DNA from: Winogradskyella sp.
Lineage (GTDB): Bacteria > Bacteroidota > Bacteroidia > Flavobacteriales > Flavobacteriaceae
Direction: 5' to 3'
Assembly (NCBI RefSeq): GCF_028282165.1
Contig: NZ_JANQIM010000047.1
Location: forward strand, 1-62,391
DNA length: 62,391 nucleotides
Numbering within the stretch: position 1 is the stretch's first letter; every line of letters starts with the position of its first letter. The notes under the pieces were generated by a model, which was not told the DNA's origin, searched no databases, and worked only from the letters and a program-made list of their open reading frames with translations. Below, one piece after another: positions 45,364 to 54,210 of the stretch. The position numbers and the translations under genes are program-made.

Positions 45364-46011
45364 ATGAATAGGATTTTTAGATATCTAGTTTTATCACTCA
45401 TAATTTTTTCCTGTAAAGAAAACAGAAAAATATCTACAGAAGGTTTTAATTCCTATGAAGAAGAGCACACCGAAGTAGAATCAAAAAAAGAATCTGATAA
45501 AGAAGTAGATTATAAATCATTATTCGCAAACAATCCTCAATACATTGCAAAAGATTTCGATTTCCCTGTTACAAAATTAAATGTCATGGGTATGAGGAAT
45601 TTTAATATGCAGAGGTTTGGAGCTAAAAACAATCTAGGAGATAACTCAAACGGGGTTAGCATAGAAGAAATACTTTTGGACAAACCTGTTTACGCTATTG
45701 GAAATGGCTACATAAGTGAAGCAAAAGAGTATTTGAGCAAGTGGGGAAATGTCATAAAAATTGTGCATTTATTGGATGGAAACTTATATGAATCTATATA
45801 TGCACATTGCAACAAATTGCTTGTAAAACCTCATCAGTTTATAAAAAAAGGTGAACAAATCGGAACAATTATCACTTGTAATAAATTATATCACACCCAT
45901 TTACATTTTGAAATCAGAGATTCCTTAGATATGGAAATTGGCAGAAGCAATTCTGATGACACCAATGGGTATTTAGACCCAACAGATTTTATTAGAAAAA
46001 ACAGAGATTAA
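45364..46011 (+). CDS. M23 peptidase-like lipoprotein with altered zinc site
   Basis: A 215-residue lipoprotein (lipobox IFSC). Residues about 75-210 have the LytM/M23 fold: KPVYAIGNGYISEAKEYLSK, WGNVIKIVHLLDGNLYESIY, AHCNKLLVKPHQFIKKGEQI and HTHLHFEIRDSLD. In active members the first zinc ligands lie in HLGEDWNG; here the same place reads NLGDNSNG, so the His and Asp ligands become Asn90 and Asn94. His148 and the HLH pair (179-181) remain. The protein is probably inactive as an endopeptidase and may act as a regulator or peptidoglycan binder. Four bases after hbd, 1 base before DUF1015. Confidence 0.85.
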   Translation: MNRIFRYLVLSLIIFSCKENRKISTEGFNSYEEEHTEVESKKESDKEVDYKSLFANNPQYIAKDFDFPVTKLNVMGMRNFNMQRFGAKNNLGDNSNGVSIEEILLDKPVYAIGNGYISEAKEYLSKWGNVIKIVHLLDGNLYESIYAHCNKLLVKPHQFIKKGEQIGTIITCNKLYHTHLHFEIRDSLDMEIGRSNSDDTNGYLDPTDFIRKNRD

Positions 46012-46012
46012 A

Positions 46013-47251
46013 TTGGCAAAGATCATTCCATTTAAAGCAGTTAAACCCACGCGAGCAATAGTTGGCTTGGTGGCAGCTCGTCCTTATCAGAGTTACACAA
46101 TCGATGAGCGCGAATCTCGTATGGACTATAACCCATATAGTTTTCTTCATATTGTAAATCCTGGTTATAAATACTCTCAGGAAGTTACAGGTAATGAACG
46201 TTACAAATTGGTAAGAAATCGCTATCTAGAATTTAAGGAGGATGGTATTTTTATTACTGATAAAAAAGCGTCACTTTATGTGTACAAAATTGTAAACAGA
46301 CACAAACAAGTATTTAACGGAATTATTGCTGCTACAAGTGCTGAAGACTATGAAAACGATATTATTAAAAAACACGAAGAGACCATAGCCAAACGAGAGC
46401 AAACTTTTAAAAACTACTTACACACTGTAGGTTTTAATGCTGAACCTGTATTACTAACCTATCCTGATAATAATATTATCTCAGACATTATCATAGACGC
46501 TCAAAAAGCGCATGCCGAATTTGAGTTTACAATGACCTACAGAGACACACATTATCTATGGAAAATCGATAACGAGGACACTATCGCAACCATTCAGGAA
46601 GAGTTTAATAAAATGGAGACCATTTATATTGCAGACGGTCACCATAGATCGGCTTCATCATTTCTACTCTACAAAGAAGAAAAAGAAAAGAATGCCAATC
46701 ACGACGGAACTGAATCTTATAACTTCTTTATGTCTTATCTTATTCCTGAATCCGACTTGGTAATTCAGGAATTTAGCCGACTCATAAAAGATTTAAATGG
46801 TTTAACAAAGGAAGCGTTTCTTATTAAACTCGATACTAATTTTAGAATAGAAAATCGTGGTACAGTACCCTACCATCCGTCTAAACCTCATCATTTTAGT
46901 ATGTACCTAGACGGTGAGTTTTATTCGCTCTATTTAAGGAAAACCAATTATGAATTTAATACAGCACTAGATAAGTTAGATGCACAACTACTCTATAAAA
47001 CCATCTTGAAGCCTATATTAGGTATTGACGATTTGAGAAATGACAATAGAATTGAGTATGTACATGGCAAACACGAAATGATTACTATTAAGAGCAGTGT
47101 GGATAGTGGTGAGTTTAAAGTAGGTTTTGGAATGTGTCCTGCAACGGTGCAACAAATGAAAGAAATTGCAGATGAAGGTCTAAAAATGCCACCAAAAAGC
47201 ACTTACATATTACCCAAGTTAAGAAGTGGAATTACAATTTATGAATATTGA
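46013..47251 (+). CDS. DUF1015 family protein
   Basis: A 412-residue protein of the DUF1015 (DUF1015/SerC-linked) family: KIIPFKAVKPTRAIVGLVAA, RPYQSYTIDERESRM, VNPGYKYSQEVT, YIADGHHRSASS and ILGIDDLRNDNRIEYVHGKH. The HHR motif in ADGHHRSAS is conserved. Function unproven; in many genomes it sits near serine-synthesis genes. The start is TTG at 46013, one base after the M23 stop; the next ATG is in residue 37 inside the conserved part. Confidence 0.9.
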   Translation: MAKIIPFKAVKPTRAIVGLVAARPYQSYTIDERESRMDYNPYSFLHIVNPGYKYSQEVTGNERYKLVRNRYLEFKEDGIFITDKKASLYVYKIVNRHKQVFNGIIAATSAEDYENDIIKKHEETIAKREQTFKNYLHTVGFNAEPVLLTYPDNNIISDIIIDAQKAHAEFEFTMTYRDTHYLWKIDNEDTIATIQEEFNKMETIYIADGHHRSASSFLLYKEEKEKNANHDGTESYNFFMSYLIPESDLVIQEFSRLIKDLNGLTKEAFLIKLDTNFRIENRGTVPYHPSKPHHFSMYLDGEFYSLYLRKTNYEFNTALDKLDAQLLYKTILKPILGIDDLRNDNRIEYVHGKHEMITIKSSVDSGEFKVGFGMCPATVQQMKEIADEGLKMPPKSTYILPKLRSGITIYEY

Positions 47252-47274
47252 CGCCTTGTGCTATTCTAAACTTT

Positions 47275-47305
47275 CCTGTGCTGAACTTGTTTCAGTATTT
47301 CAGTA
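47275..47305. repeat. Dispersed short palindromic repeat, type CTGAACTTGTTTCAG
   Basis: CTGAA and TTCAG (47281-47295) flank a 5-base centre, followed by a duplicated TTTCAGTAT unit. The sequence is GC-richer than its surroundings and lies between two plus-strand genes. I see it as a fragment of a dispersed repeat. Confidence 0.5.
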
Positions 47306-47348
47306 TCTAAGCATTTCCAAAACCTCATCAAATAAGGAAAAGAAATAA

Positions 47349-48008
47349 ATGAGCATAAAACAAAATCTCTTAGACATAAAATCCTCTATACCAGAACATA
47401 TCACTTTAGTGGCCGTATCCAAAACAAAACCTGTAAGTGACTTAATGGAAGCCTATAATGCTGGCCACCGTATTTTTGGAGAAAACAAAATCCAGGAAAT
47501 GGTTGAAAAGCACCAACAAATGCCAAAAGATATTCACTGGCATATGATTGGCCATGTACAACGAAACAAAGTAAAATATATGGCCGAATTCGTGAGCCTA
47601 ATCCATGGTGTAGATAGCTTAAAATTATTAAAAGAAATAAACAAGCAAGCCCTAAAGCACGATAGAATTATTAATTGCTTACTTCAAATAAAAATTGCCG
47701 AAGAAGACAGTAAATTTGGAATGTCTGCAGAGGATGCCTCTACACTTTTGAGTTCTAAAGAATTTTTAGAATTAAATAACGTTAGTATAAAAGGCTTAAT
47801 GGGAATGTCTACTTTTACAGCCAATATGACGCAAGTAGAACGAGAATTTAAATTTCTAAAGACAACATTTGATAAATTACAAACCGATTACAACCAGCTT
47901 GTAACTATAAGTATGGGCATGAGTGGTGATTATAAATTGGCCATAGAATGTGGAAGTACGATGATACGTGTAGGTAGCAATATCTTTGGCGCAAGACATT
48001 ATCAGTGA
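47349..48008 (+). CDS. YggS/PLPBP family pyridoxal-phosphate-binding protein
   Basis: A 219-residue alanine-racemase-N-terminal-type barrel that binds PLP and keeps vitamin B6 homeostasis. The PLP lysine is Lys25 in LVAVSKTKP; the family blocks GENKIQEMVEKHQQMP, HWHMIGHVQRNKVKYM and TISMGMSGDYKLAIECGSTM are present. No racemase activity is expected. It lies 97 bases behind DUF1015. Confidence 0.95.
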   Translation: MSIKQNLLDIKSSIPEHITLVAVSKTKPVSDLMEAYNAGHRIFGENKIQEMVEKHQQMPKDIHWHMIGHVQRNKVKYMAEFVSLIHGVDSLKLLKEINKQALKHDRIINCLLQIKIAEEDSKFGMSAEDASTLLSSKEFLELNNVSIKGLMGMSTFTANMTQVEREFKFLKTTFDKLQTDYNQLVTISMGMSGDYKLAIECGSTMIRVGSNIFGARHYQ

Positions 48009-48024
48009 GTGGTAGTAATTCATA

Positions 48025-48045
48025 TTTTAACTTTTAACTTTTAAC
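48025..48045 (+). repeat. Three TTTTAAC heptamers before the nuclease gene
   Basis: TTTTAAC occurs three times in a row. The third copy overlaps the last bases before the start codon region (TAA then CTG ATT). The same unit occurs upstream of smpB (32994-33028). Confidence 0.7.
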
Positions 48046-48047
48046 TG

Positions 48048-49415
48048 ATTTACGCAATATTAGACATAGAGACTACTGGAGGTAAGTATAATGAAGAAGG
48101 CATTACCGAAATTGCAATTTACCGTTTTGATGGACACAAAATTACCGACCAGTTTATTTCTTTAGTTAATCCCGAACGCGAAATTCAACCGTTTGTTGTT
48201 AATCTTACAGGGATTAATTCCAATATGTTAAAGAATGCTCCAAAGTTTTATGAACTAGCCAAACGCATTGTAGAAATTACCGAAGATGCTATTATAGTTG
48301 CCCACAATGCTGAGTTTGACTATCGCATTTTAAAGACCGAGTTTAAACGCTTAGGTTTTGATTTTAAGCGTAAGACACTCTGCACCGTAGAGTTATCGCA
48401 ACAATTAATGCCCGATATGGAATCCTACAGTTTAGGTAAATTAACTCGAGCTCTTGGTATTCCTGTTAGTGATAGGCATCGTGCCAATGGTGATGCTTTG
48501 GCTACTGTAAAGCTATTCAAAATGCTGCTTAATAAGGATTCAGATAAAAAAATTATCAAGCAGGCCATAAAAATTGAAAAAAAATCTAAACTAGCACCAA
48601 ACCTTAAGGATATTATTGAAGAATTACCAAGCGATATAGGCGTATACTACATTCATGATGCCAATGGAAATATTATATATATAGGTAAAAGCAACAATAT
48701 AAGAAAACGTATCACGCAACATTTTACCAACAAGAATTCTAAATCAAAAAAAATACAGGTTCATGTAGCTGCCGTTACTTATGAAAAAACCGGCAGTGAG
48801 CTTGTAGCACTTTTAAAGGAGAGTGAAGAGATTAAAACCAACAAACCCATTTTAAATAGAGCATTAAAACGCAACCAGTTCTCACAAGGTTTGTACAGTT
48901 TTATAGACGATAATGGCTACATAAATCTACGAATAAGCCAATTAAAAAAAGACGAAAAACCCATCACTACATTTACAAATAGAAAAAGTGGTATTTCGTT
49001 TATGAATAAAATGGTAGAAACCTATCAACTTTGCAACAAATTATGTGGCCTACAGAAATCCGAGAGTAGCTGTTTTAATTACGGAATCGAAGATTGTAAT
49101 GGAGCTTGTATCAATGAAGAAGCACCCGAAATCTATAATAAACGTGCCATAGCCGTTATTGAAAAAAACACCTACGACAACAAGAATATGCTTCTTATAG
49201 ATAGAGGAAGAGATATCGATGAAAAAAGCGTCATCTTTATAGAAGATGGCATATTTAGAGGTATTGGTTTTTTTGACTTAAACTATCAGATTAACAATCG
49301 AGAAATTCTAGAATCACTTATTACGCCAATGCAGAACAACAGGGATACGCAACACATTATTCAAAGTTATATGCGAAGAAATAAACGCCTAAAAATTGTA
49401 AATTTAGGCAACTAA
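48048..49415 (+). CDS. DnaQ-type exonuclease fused to a GIY-YIG (UvrC-like) nuclease
   Basis: A 455-residue protein. Residues 1-160 form a DEDDh exonuclease: DIETTGG (motif I, residues 6-12), LTGINSNML, HNAEFDYRIL and HRANGDALATVKLF (motif III). Residues about 195-275 form a GIY-YIG domain: IGVYYIHDANGNIIYIGKSN, then RKRITQHF. The remainder resembles UvrC middle/C-terminal material (NGACINEEAPEIYN with its cysteines). It is a DNA-repair type nuclease as in DnaQ-UvrC proteins. The start must be ATT at 48048 or CTG at 48045: a TAA is directly upstream, and the first ATG (48225) lies after motif I. Confidence 0.9.
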   Translation: MYAILDIETTGGKYNEEGITEIAIYRFDGHKITDQFISLVNPEREIQPFVVNLTGINSNMLKNAPKFYELAKRIVEITEDAIIVAHNAEFDYRILKTEFKRLGFDFKRKTLCTVELSQQLMPDMESYSLGKLTRALGIPVSDRHRANGDALATVKLFKMLLNKDSDKKIIKQAIKIEKKSKLAPNLKDIIEELPSDIGVYYIHDANGNIIYIGKSNNIRKRITQHFTNKNSKSKKIQVHVAAVTYEKTGSELVALLKESEEIKTNKPILNRALKRNQFSQGLYSFIDDNGYINLRISQLKKDEKPITTFTNRKSGISFMNKMVETYQLCNKLCGLQKSESSCFNYGIEDCNGACINEEAPEIYNKRAIAVIEKNTYDNKNMLLIDRGRDIDEKSVIFIEDGIFRGIGFFDLNYQINNREILESLITPMQNNRDTQHIIQSYMRRNKRLKIVNLGN

Positions 49416-49438
49416 CTTTTCTTTCGTACTTTTAAATA

Positions 49439-50329
49439 ATGGAACCCACTACAAAACATACCTGGCGCTCAAAACTACATGAAATCATTTATGAAGCCGA
49501 CACACCATTAGGAAAGATATTCGATGTAAGTTTATTGATAGTTATTATTATCAGTATCATATTAGTGATGCTAGAGAGTGTTTGTAGTTCTGGTTGTACA
49601 CCAGAGGATTTTCGTATCAATCCTCAAGGGCTTTTGTCAGATTTCGTTAGACTTTTAAATGATAATTTCTTTTATATCTCAGAATGGGTAGTTACCATAT
49701 TATTCTCAATAGAATATATCGCAAGAATTGTTTCTGTAAAAAAACCAAGTAAATACATTTTTAGCTTTTATGGCATTATAGATTTTCTATCAACAATCCC
49801 AATGTATTTGTCATTCTTTATTGTTGGCTCCCAGTCACTTGTTGCGCTACGAGCTTTAAGACTTATGCGTGTTTTCAGAATATTGAAACTGACGCGTTAT
49901 ATAGGAGCGTCCACAAATTTTGTGAGAGCCTTAAAAACCAGTCGTGCCAAAATAGGTGTCTTCTTATTATTTGTTGTTATTATCTGTATTATATTAGGTA
50001 CTATTATGTATTTGGTAGAGAGCGAAGAAGGCAGTGGCTTTTCAAGTATTCCTAAAAGTGTCTATTGGGCCATAGTCACTTTAACAACGGTCGGTTATGG
50101 CGACATTGCACCAGCAACGCCGCTAGGGCAATTTATTGCATCTTTTATAATGATTATGGGTTATGCCATTATTGCAGTTCCTACAGGAATCGTTTCTTCT
50201 GAAATGACCAAGTTTAATAAACGTAACGTACAGACAAATACACAATCTTGTTCTAACTGTCTTTGTGGCAACCATCTCGACGAGGCGCTTTTTTGCCATA
50301 AGTGCGGACACGAATTACATCATGACTAA
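49439..50329 (+). CDS. Voltage-gated potassium channel subunit with C-terminal zinc ribbon
   Basis: A 296-residue six-helix ion channel. S4 has the charged series LRALRLMRVFRILKLTR; the pore loop has TTVGYGDIAP, the K+ selectivity filter. A Cys-containing loop (CSSGCTPEDF, 45-55) lies between S1 and S2. The C-terminal cytoplasmic tail ends in CSNCLCGN...FCHKCGHEL, a zinc-ribbon-like set of Cys pairs after a short linker. Its stop lies inside the start of miaA (8-base overlap), so the two are translationally coupled. Confidence 0.93.
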   Translation: MEPTTKHTWRSKLHEIIYEADTPLGKIFDVSLLIVIIISIILVMLESVCSSGCTPEDFRINPQGLLSDFVRLLNDNFFYISEWVVTILFSIEYIARIVSVKKPSKYIFSFYGIIDFLSTIPMYLSFFIVGSQSLVALRALRLMRVFRILKLTRYIGASTNFVRALKTSRAKIGVFLLFVVIICIILGTIMYLVESEEGSGFSSIPKSVYWAIVTLTTVGYGDIAPATPLGQFIASFIMIMGYAIIAVPTGIVSSEMTKFNKRNVQTNTQSCSNCLCGNHLDEALFCHKCGHELHHD

Positions 50330-51224
50330 AACTCTAATTTCCATAGTAGGACCAACGGCTATCGGAAAAACAGCATTAAGTATAAAATTAGCTCAATACT
50401 TTAATACTGAAATTCTCTCTGCGGATTCAAGGCAATTTTATAAAGAAATGCAAATAGGAACTGCAGTACCATCGGCACAAGAATTAAATGCGGTTAAGCA
50501 CCATTTTATACAACACAAATCCATTAAAGACAATTATACTGTAGGTGATTTTGAACGAGATGCCATCAACATTATTGAAAATATTCACAAGAACAATCCT
50601 TTTGCCATTATGGTCGGTGGCTCGGGCTTGTACGTTAAAGCCGTTACAAAAGGCTTAGACGATTTTCCTGAAGTTGATAAAACAATTAGAACAGAACTTA
50701 ATAGAGAGTTTAAAGCACATGGACTAGAATCCTTACAAAAGAGGTTAAAAAATTTAGATCCAGTAGCTTATCAAACCATTGCTATCGATAATCCACAACG
50801 TGTTGTTAGAGCTCTTGAAATCTGTATGGGCGCCAACAAACCATATTCCTCTTTTTTGACCAATCCTGAGAAAAAGCGTTCTTTTAATACCATTACTGTA
50901 GGATTGGATGCTGAGCGAGCGATAATCTATAACAGAATCAACGAACGAGTTGATATTATGATTGATGAAGGTCTTGTTGAAGAGGCAGAACGTCTATTTT
51001 CTTTAAGACATCTTAATGCACTTAACACAGTTGGCTACAAAGAGCTCTTTCACTACTTTGAAGGACATTGTACCTTAGACTTTGCCATTTCAGAAATAAA
51101 GAAAAATACAAGACGTTTTGCAAAACGCCAACTTACTTGGTTTAGGAAAGACAAGACCATTAAATGGTTTAACTATAAAACCAACATAGAAAATATAACG
51201 AGTTACGTTAAAGAGCAGTTATAA
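50322..51224 (+). CDS. miaA: tRNA dimethylallyltransferase MiaA
   Basis: A 300-residue enzyme that adds a dimethylallyl group to A37 of tRNAs reading UNN codons. The P-loop is GPTAIGKT and the substrate loop reads SADSRQFYKEMQIGTA; TVGDFERDA and MVGGSGLYVKAVTKGLDDFP follow. The start is ATG 50322, eight bases before the channel gene ends. The longer frame from 50265 adds residues without family match. It ends just upstream of a minus-strand terminator. Confidence 0.97.
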   Translation: MTKTLISIVGPTAIGKTALSIKLAQYFNTEILSADSRQFYKEMQIGTAVPSAQELNAVKHHFIQHKSIKDNYTVGDFERDAINIIENIHKNNPFAIMVGGSGLYVKAVTKGLDDFPEVDKTIRTELNREFKAHGLESLQKRLKNLDPVAYQTIAIDNPQRVVRALEICMGANKPYSSFLTNPEKKRSFNTITVGLDAERAIIYNRINERVDIMIDEGLVEEAERLFSLRHLNALNTVGYKELFHYFEGHCTLDFAISEIKKNTRRFAKRQLTWFRKDKTIKWFNYKTNIENITSYVKEQL

Positions 51225-51244
51225 AAAAACCGGCACTTGGCCGG
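51223..51244 (-). terminator. Terminator of the response regulator gene
   Basis: CCGGC (51230-51234) and GCCGG (51240-51244) form a GC-only stem with a 5-base loop; on the minus strand a run of seven T follows. It lies 15 bases after the stop of the response regulator and touches the miaA stop codon. Confidence 0.85.
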
Positions 51245-51258
51245 ATATCTCTTGAGGA

Positions 51259-51969
51259 TTAACTGTCTTTATTGATGACTAACCTAAATCCTTCTCCATG
51301 AATATTTAAGATTTCTACTTTTGGATCTGGTTTTAGGTATTTACGAAGTTTTGCAATGTATACATCCATACTTCTAGATGTAAAGTAATTATCATCTCTC
51401 CATATCTTAGTCAATGCCAACTCTCTAGGCATTAAATCATTTTCATGTAATGCGAGCAGACGTAACAATTCATTTTCTTTTGGTGAGAGTTTAGTTGGTT
51501 CACCTCCATCAAATTTTAAGAAACGAAGCTTCGAATTTAAGTCGAAACGTCCAATCTTAAACTCAAACTGTTTACTATCAGCAACAGAGTCGGTTGCTTT
51601 TCGTTGCATTATAGCTTTGATCTTCATAAGTAAGACTTCACTATCAAAAGGTTTATTAAGGTAATCGTCTGCGCCGACTTTATACCCTTTTAGTACATCC
51701 TCTTTCATAGCCTTGGCTGTTAAGAAGATAATAGGCACATCTGTATTTTTTTCACGAATTTCTTTTGCGAGTGTAAATCCGTCTTTATAAGGCATCATTA
51801 CGTCTAAAATACATAGATCATAATCGTCTTTCTTGAACTTTTCAAAACCTTCCATTCCGTTTTTGGCATGGACAACGTCGTAATCGTTCATCATTAAATA
51901 ATCTTTTAAAACAGTTCCAAAATTTGGATCGTCTTCTACCAAAAGAATTTTCTTGTTTTGTTCTTCCAT
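51259..51969 (-). CDS. OmpR/PhoB family response regulator
   Basis: A 236-residue DNA-binding regulator. Receiver domain: Asp13 and Asp14 acid pair, phospho-acceptor Asp56 in CILDVMMP, Lys106 in YLNKPF. The C-terminal winged helix has LSPKENELLRLLALHENDLM and YIAKLRKYLKPDP. It lies 9 bases downstream of its sensor kinase on the same strand. Target genes cannot be read from the window. Confidence 0.96.
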   Translation of the reverse strand: MEEQNKKILLVEDDPNFGTVLKDYLMMNDYDVVHAKNGMEGFEKFKKDDYDLCILDVMMPYKDGFTLAKEIREKNTDVPIIFLTAKAMKEDVLKGYKVGADDYLNKPFDSEVLLMKIKAIMQRKATDSVADSKQFEFKIGRFDLNSKLRFLKFDGGEPTKLSPKENELLRLLALHENDLMPRELALTKIWRDDNYFTSRSMDVYIAKLRKYLKPDPKVEILNIHGEGFRLVINKDS

Positions 51970-51978
51970 AATTCGTTT

Positions 51979-53547
51979 TTATGATATTAATGGCAGCTTT
52001 ATAACAAAAGTACTGCCTTTTCCTTTTTCACTTTCTACTGACACATGACCTTGATGATCATCCACTATTCGCTTTACATAAGCCAGTCCCAACCCATGCC
52101 CTTTAACATTATGCACATTACCTGTGTGCTCTCTATAAAACTTTTCAAACACACGTTTAGCAACTTGCTTAGACATACCGTTGCCTTGATCTGCAATTTT
52201 CAAAATGATATTATTACCAATATTTTCGGTATATACATCAATTTTTGGTGCATCATCCGAGTACTTAATAGCATTATCCAAAATATTGACTATCACATTT
52301 GTAAAATGTGTTTCGTTTGCCAATACAGATGATTTAGCAGCATCTAGATGTGTTTTAACATAACCTCTTCGATCTTCAACAATGAGCTTCACGTGGGCAA
52401 TTGCATTGCCAATTAGGTCGTGTAATTTTAATCGTTCCTTACTTATATTGAGTTCATTCTTTTCTAACTTAGAAATTCTCAGTACGTTTTCTACTTGAGC
52501 ATGCATGCGCTTATTCTCATCCTTAATCATACCTAAATAGCGCTTTACTTTTTCTTCATCAGCAATGATCTTGGGGTTTTTTATGGCATCTAATGCTAAG
52601 TTTATAGTTGCTATTGGCGTTTTAAACTCATGAGTCATATTATTGATGAAGTCTGTCTTTATCTGCGATATTTGACGTTGTTTTATCAGCTGATATATAG
52701 CGCTTGAATATGCAACTATAATGACACCCGTAAACAATATGGACAATAATATCATCCAAAGTATTGATGACAATAAAAACTTTTTCCTATTGGGGAAGTC
52801 AACCCAAAGTCTGTAATTGCTTTCACTATTATTGTCTAGAAAAATAGGAATTCCAAAATACGCATTGCTCTTGTTAAAGTTTTGAGTCTGTACTTTTGTA
52901 GCCAAATCGTCGTCATATATTGCAAACTCAAAATCGAGGTCAATCCCTTCACTTTTCAATTCTCGACGTAATAAGGTTTCTACCTGTAATGCCGTAACTC
53001 TTTTGTAAATAGGGACTTCCCTCAACAAGGTTTTGAACGTATCTTCATATGCTTGCTTATCAATTTCTGACAAGTTAGAAAACTCTACCAAGCTTTTTGT
53101 GGGTTTAATACCCAAATTACCATCTATTGTAGATCTATTATAATAATCTGTAGTTCGTTCACTTGTAAAATTACTAACATCTATACTGTCTGCATCAATT
53201 TCAAAGAACAATGAAGGCACTTTGAAGCGCTCTTCTAAAATAGTGTTACGATGAATAATGGTCTTATCATTTACGTCGTCTTCCCTAGTAATATAGAGTT
53301 GTCTAATTGCCGTAGAATCGGGCTCTTTATTATCAGCAACATAAGGCTGAATTAAACCGTAAAACTTTCTTATCTCATAGTCTTGGATATCTCTAGACAC
53401 AAAACTTAGAGCTCTTGTAACACTTAGGGTAAAATTCTTTTCCTCATTTTCTAAGCTATTGTTAATAAAAAATGATTGAACAAAGATTATACCAATGAGC
53501 GACAAACTCATTAAAACAACCAATAAGATGAATAGTCTTTTACCCAT
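51979..53547 (-). CDS. Membrane sensor histidine kinase
   Basis: A 522-residue sensor kinase. An N-terminal helix (5-27), a large extracytoplasmic domain of about 230 residues and a second helix (262-285) lead to a HisKA domain with His306 in MTHEFKTPIATI and a HATPase domain with NILDNAIKYSDD and GHGLGLAYVKRIV. There is no HAMP or PAS domain. The periplasmic domain is not recognised. It is paired with the response regulator. A 73-base gap separates it from coaE. Confidence 0.95.
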   Translation of the reverse strand: MGKRLFILLVVLMSLSLIGIIFVQSFFINNSLENEEKNFTLSVTRALSFVSRDIQDYEIRKFYGLIQPYVADNKEPDSTAIRQLYITREDDVNDKTIIHRNTILEERFKVPSLFFEIDADSIDVSNFTSERTTDYYNRSTIDGNLGIKPTKSLVEFSNLSEIDKQAYEDTFKTLLREVPIYKRVTALQVETLLRRELKSEGIDLDFEFAIYDDDLATKVQTQNFNKSNAYFGIPIFLDNNSESNYRLWVDFPNRKKFLLSSILWMILLSILFTGVIIVAYSSAIYQLIKQRQISQIKTDFINNMTHEFKTPIATINLALDAIKNPKIIADEEKVKRYLGMIKDENKRMHAQVENVLRISKLEKNELNISKERLKLHDLIGNAIAHVKLIVEDRRGYVKTHLDAAKSSVLANETHFTNVIVNILDNAIKYSDDAPKIDVYTENIGNNIILKIADQGNGMSKQVAKRVFEKFYREHTGNVHNVKGHGLGLAYVKRIVDDHQGHVSVESEKGKGSTFVIKLPLIS

Positions 53548-53620
53548 CAGTCAAATTTAACATTTTAACATTTAGCATAAATTATGTTTAACCTTACATT
53601 AACAAACGGAATCGCTTAGT

Positions 53621-54208
53621 TTAGCTTATTTTTTTGAGAATATTTTGATGGATTTCTTGTGCTTGTTTTTTTGACGTTTCTAAATCATTGTTTTCAATAA
53701 TGAAATCTGACTTTTCAACTTTTTCTTTATCAGAAAGTTGGTTTCGTATAATTGATTTAACTTTTTCGGCCGATACATCATCACGTCTCATAACGCGTTC
53801 TATTCTTAAATCCTTATCTGCAGTTACTGTAATGATGTAATCGTATTGGTACTCCAAGTTGTTTTCAAAAATAATTGCGGCCTCTTTTATAACATAGGGT
53901 GCTTTCTGTTTTTTTAACCAACGTTTAAAGTGAGATGCCACTTTGGGGTGTACAATGGCGTTCATCTTAGATAAAAGGGATTTATCACTAAAAATCTTTG
54001 ATGCCAAATATTCCCTATTCAACTCGTTTTTTTTGTAGGCAGATGGTCCAAAAAGTTCAACTAGCTTTCTTTTAATTACCTTAGAACGGTTCATTAAGGC
54101 CTTTGCTTCTTTGTCGGCAATATAAATAGGGATACCAAAAGACTCAAAATACTTAGCTATAGTGGTTTTACCACTACCAATTCCTCCAGTAAGGCCAACT
54201 ACTATCAT
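53621..54208 (-). CDS. coaE: Dephospho-CoA kinase
   Basis: A 195-residue P-loop kinase for the last step of coenzyme A synthesis. The P-loop reads GLTGGIGSGKTT and the block YDYIITVTADKDLRIERVMRR binds substrate. Normal length. It lies 2 bases after the YbbR gene stop in the GT2-YbbR-coaE operon. Confidence 0.96.
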   Translation of the reverse strand: MIVVGLTGGIGSGKTTIAKYFESFGIPIYIADKEAKALMNRSKVIKRKLVELFGPSAYKKNELNREYLASKIFSDKSLLSKMNAIVHPKVASHFKRWLKKQKAPYVIKEAAIIFENNLEYQYDYIITVTADKDLRIERVMRRDDVSAEKVKSIIRNQLSDKEKVEKSDFIIENNDLETSKKQAQEIHQNILKKIS

Positions 54209-54210
54209 TT

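Noticed and set aside
50265..50321. Longer N-terminus for MiaA
   Set aside because: It would overlap the channel's zinc ribbon and precedes the family start; ATG 50322 begins two residues before the conserved part.
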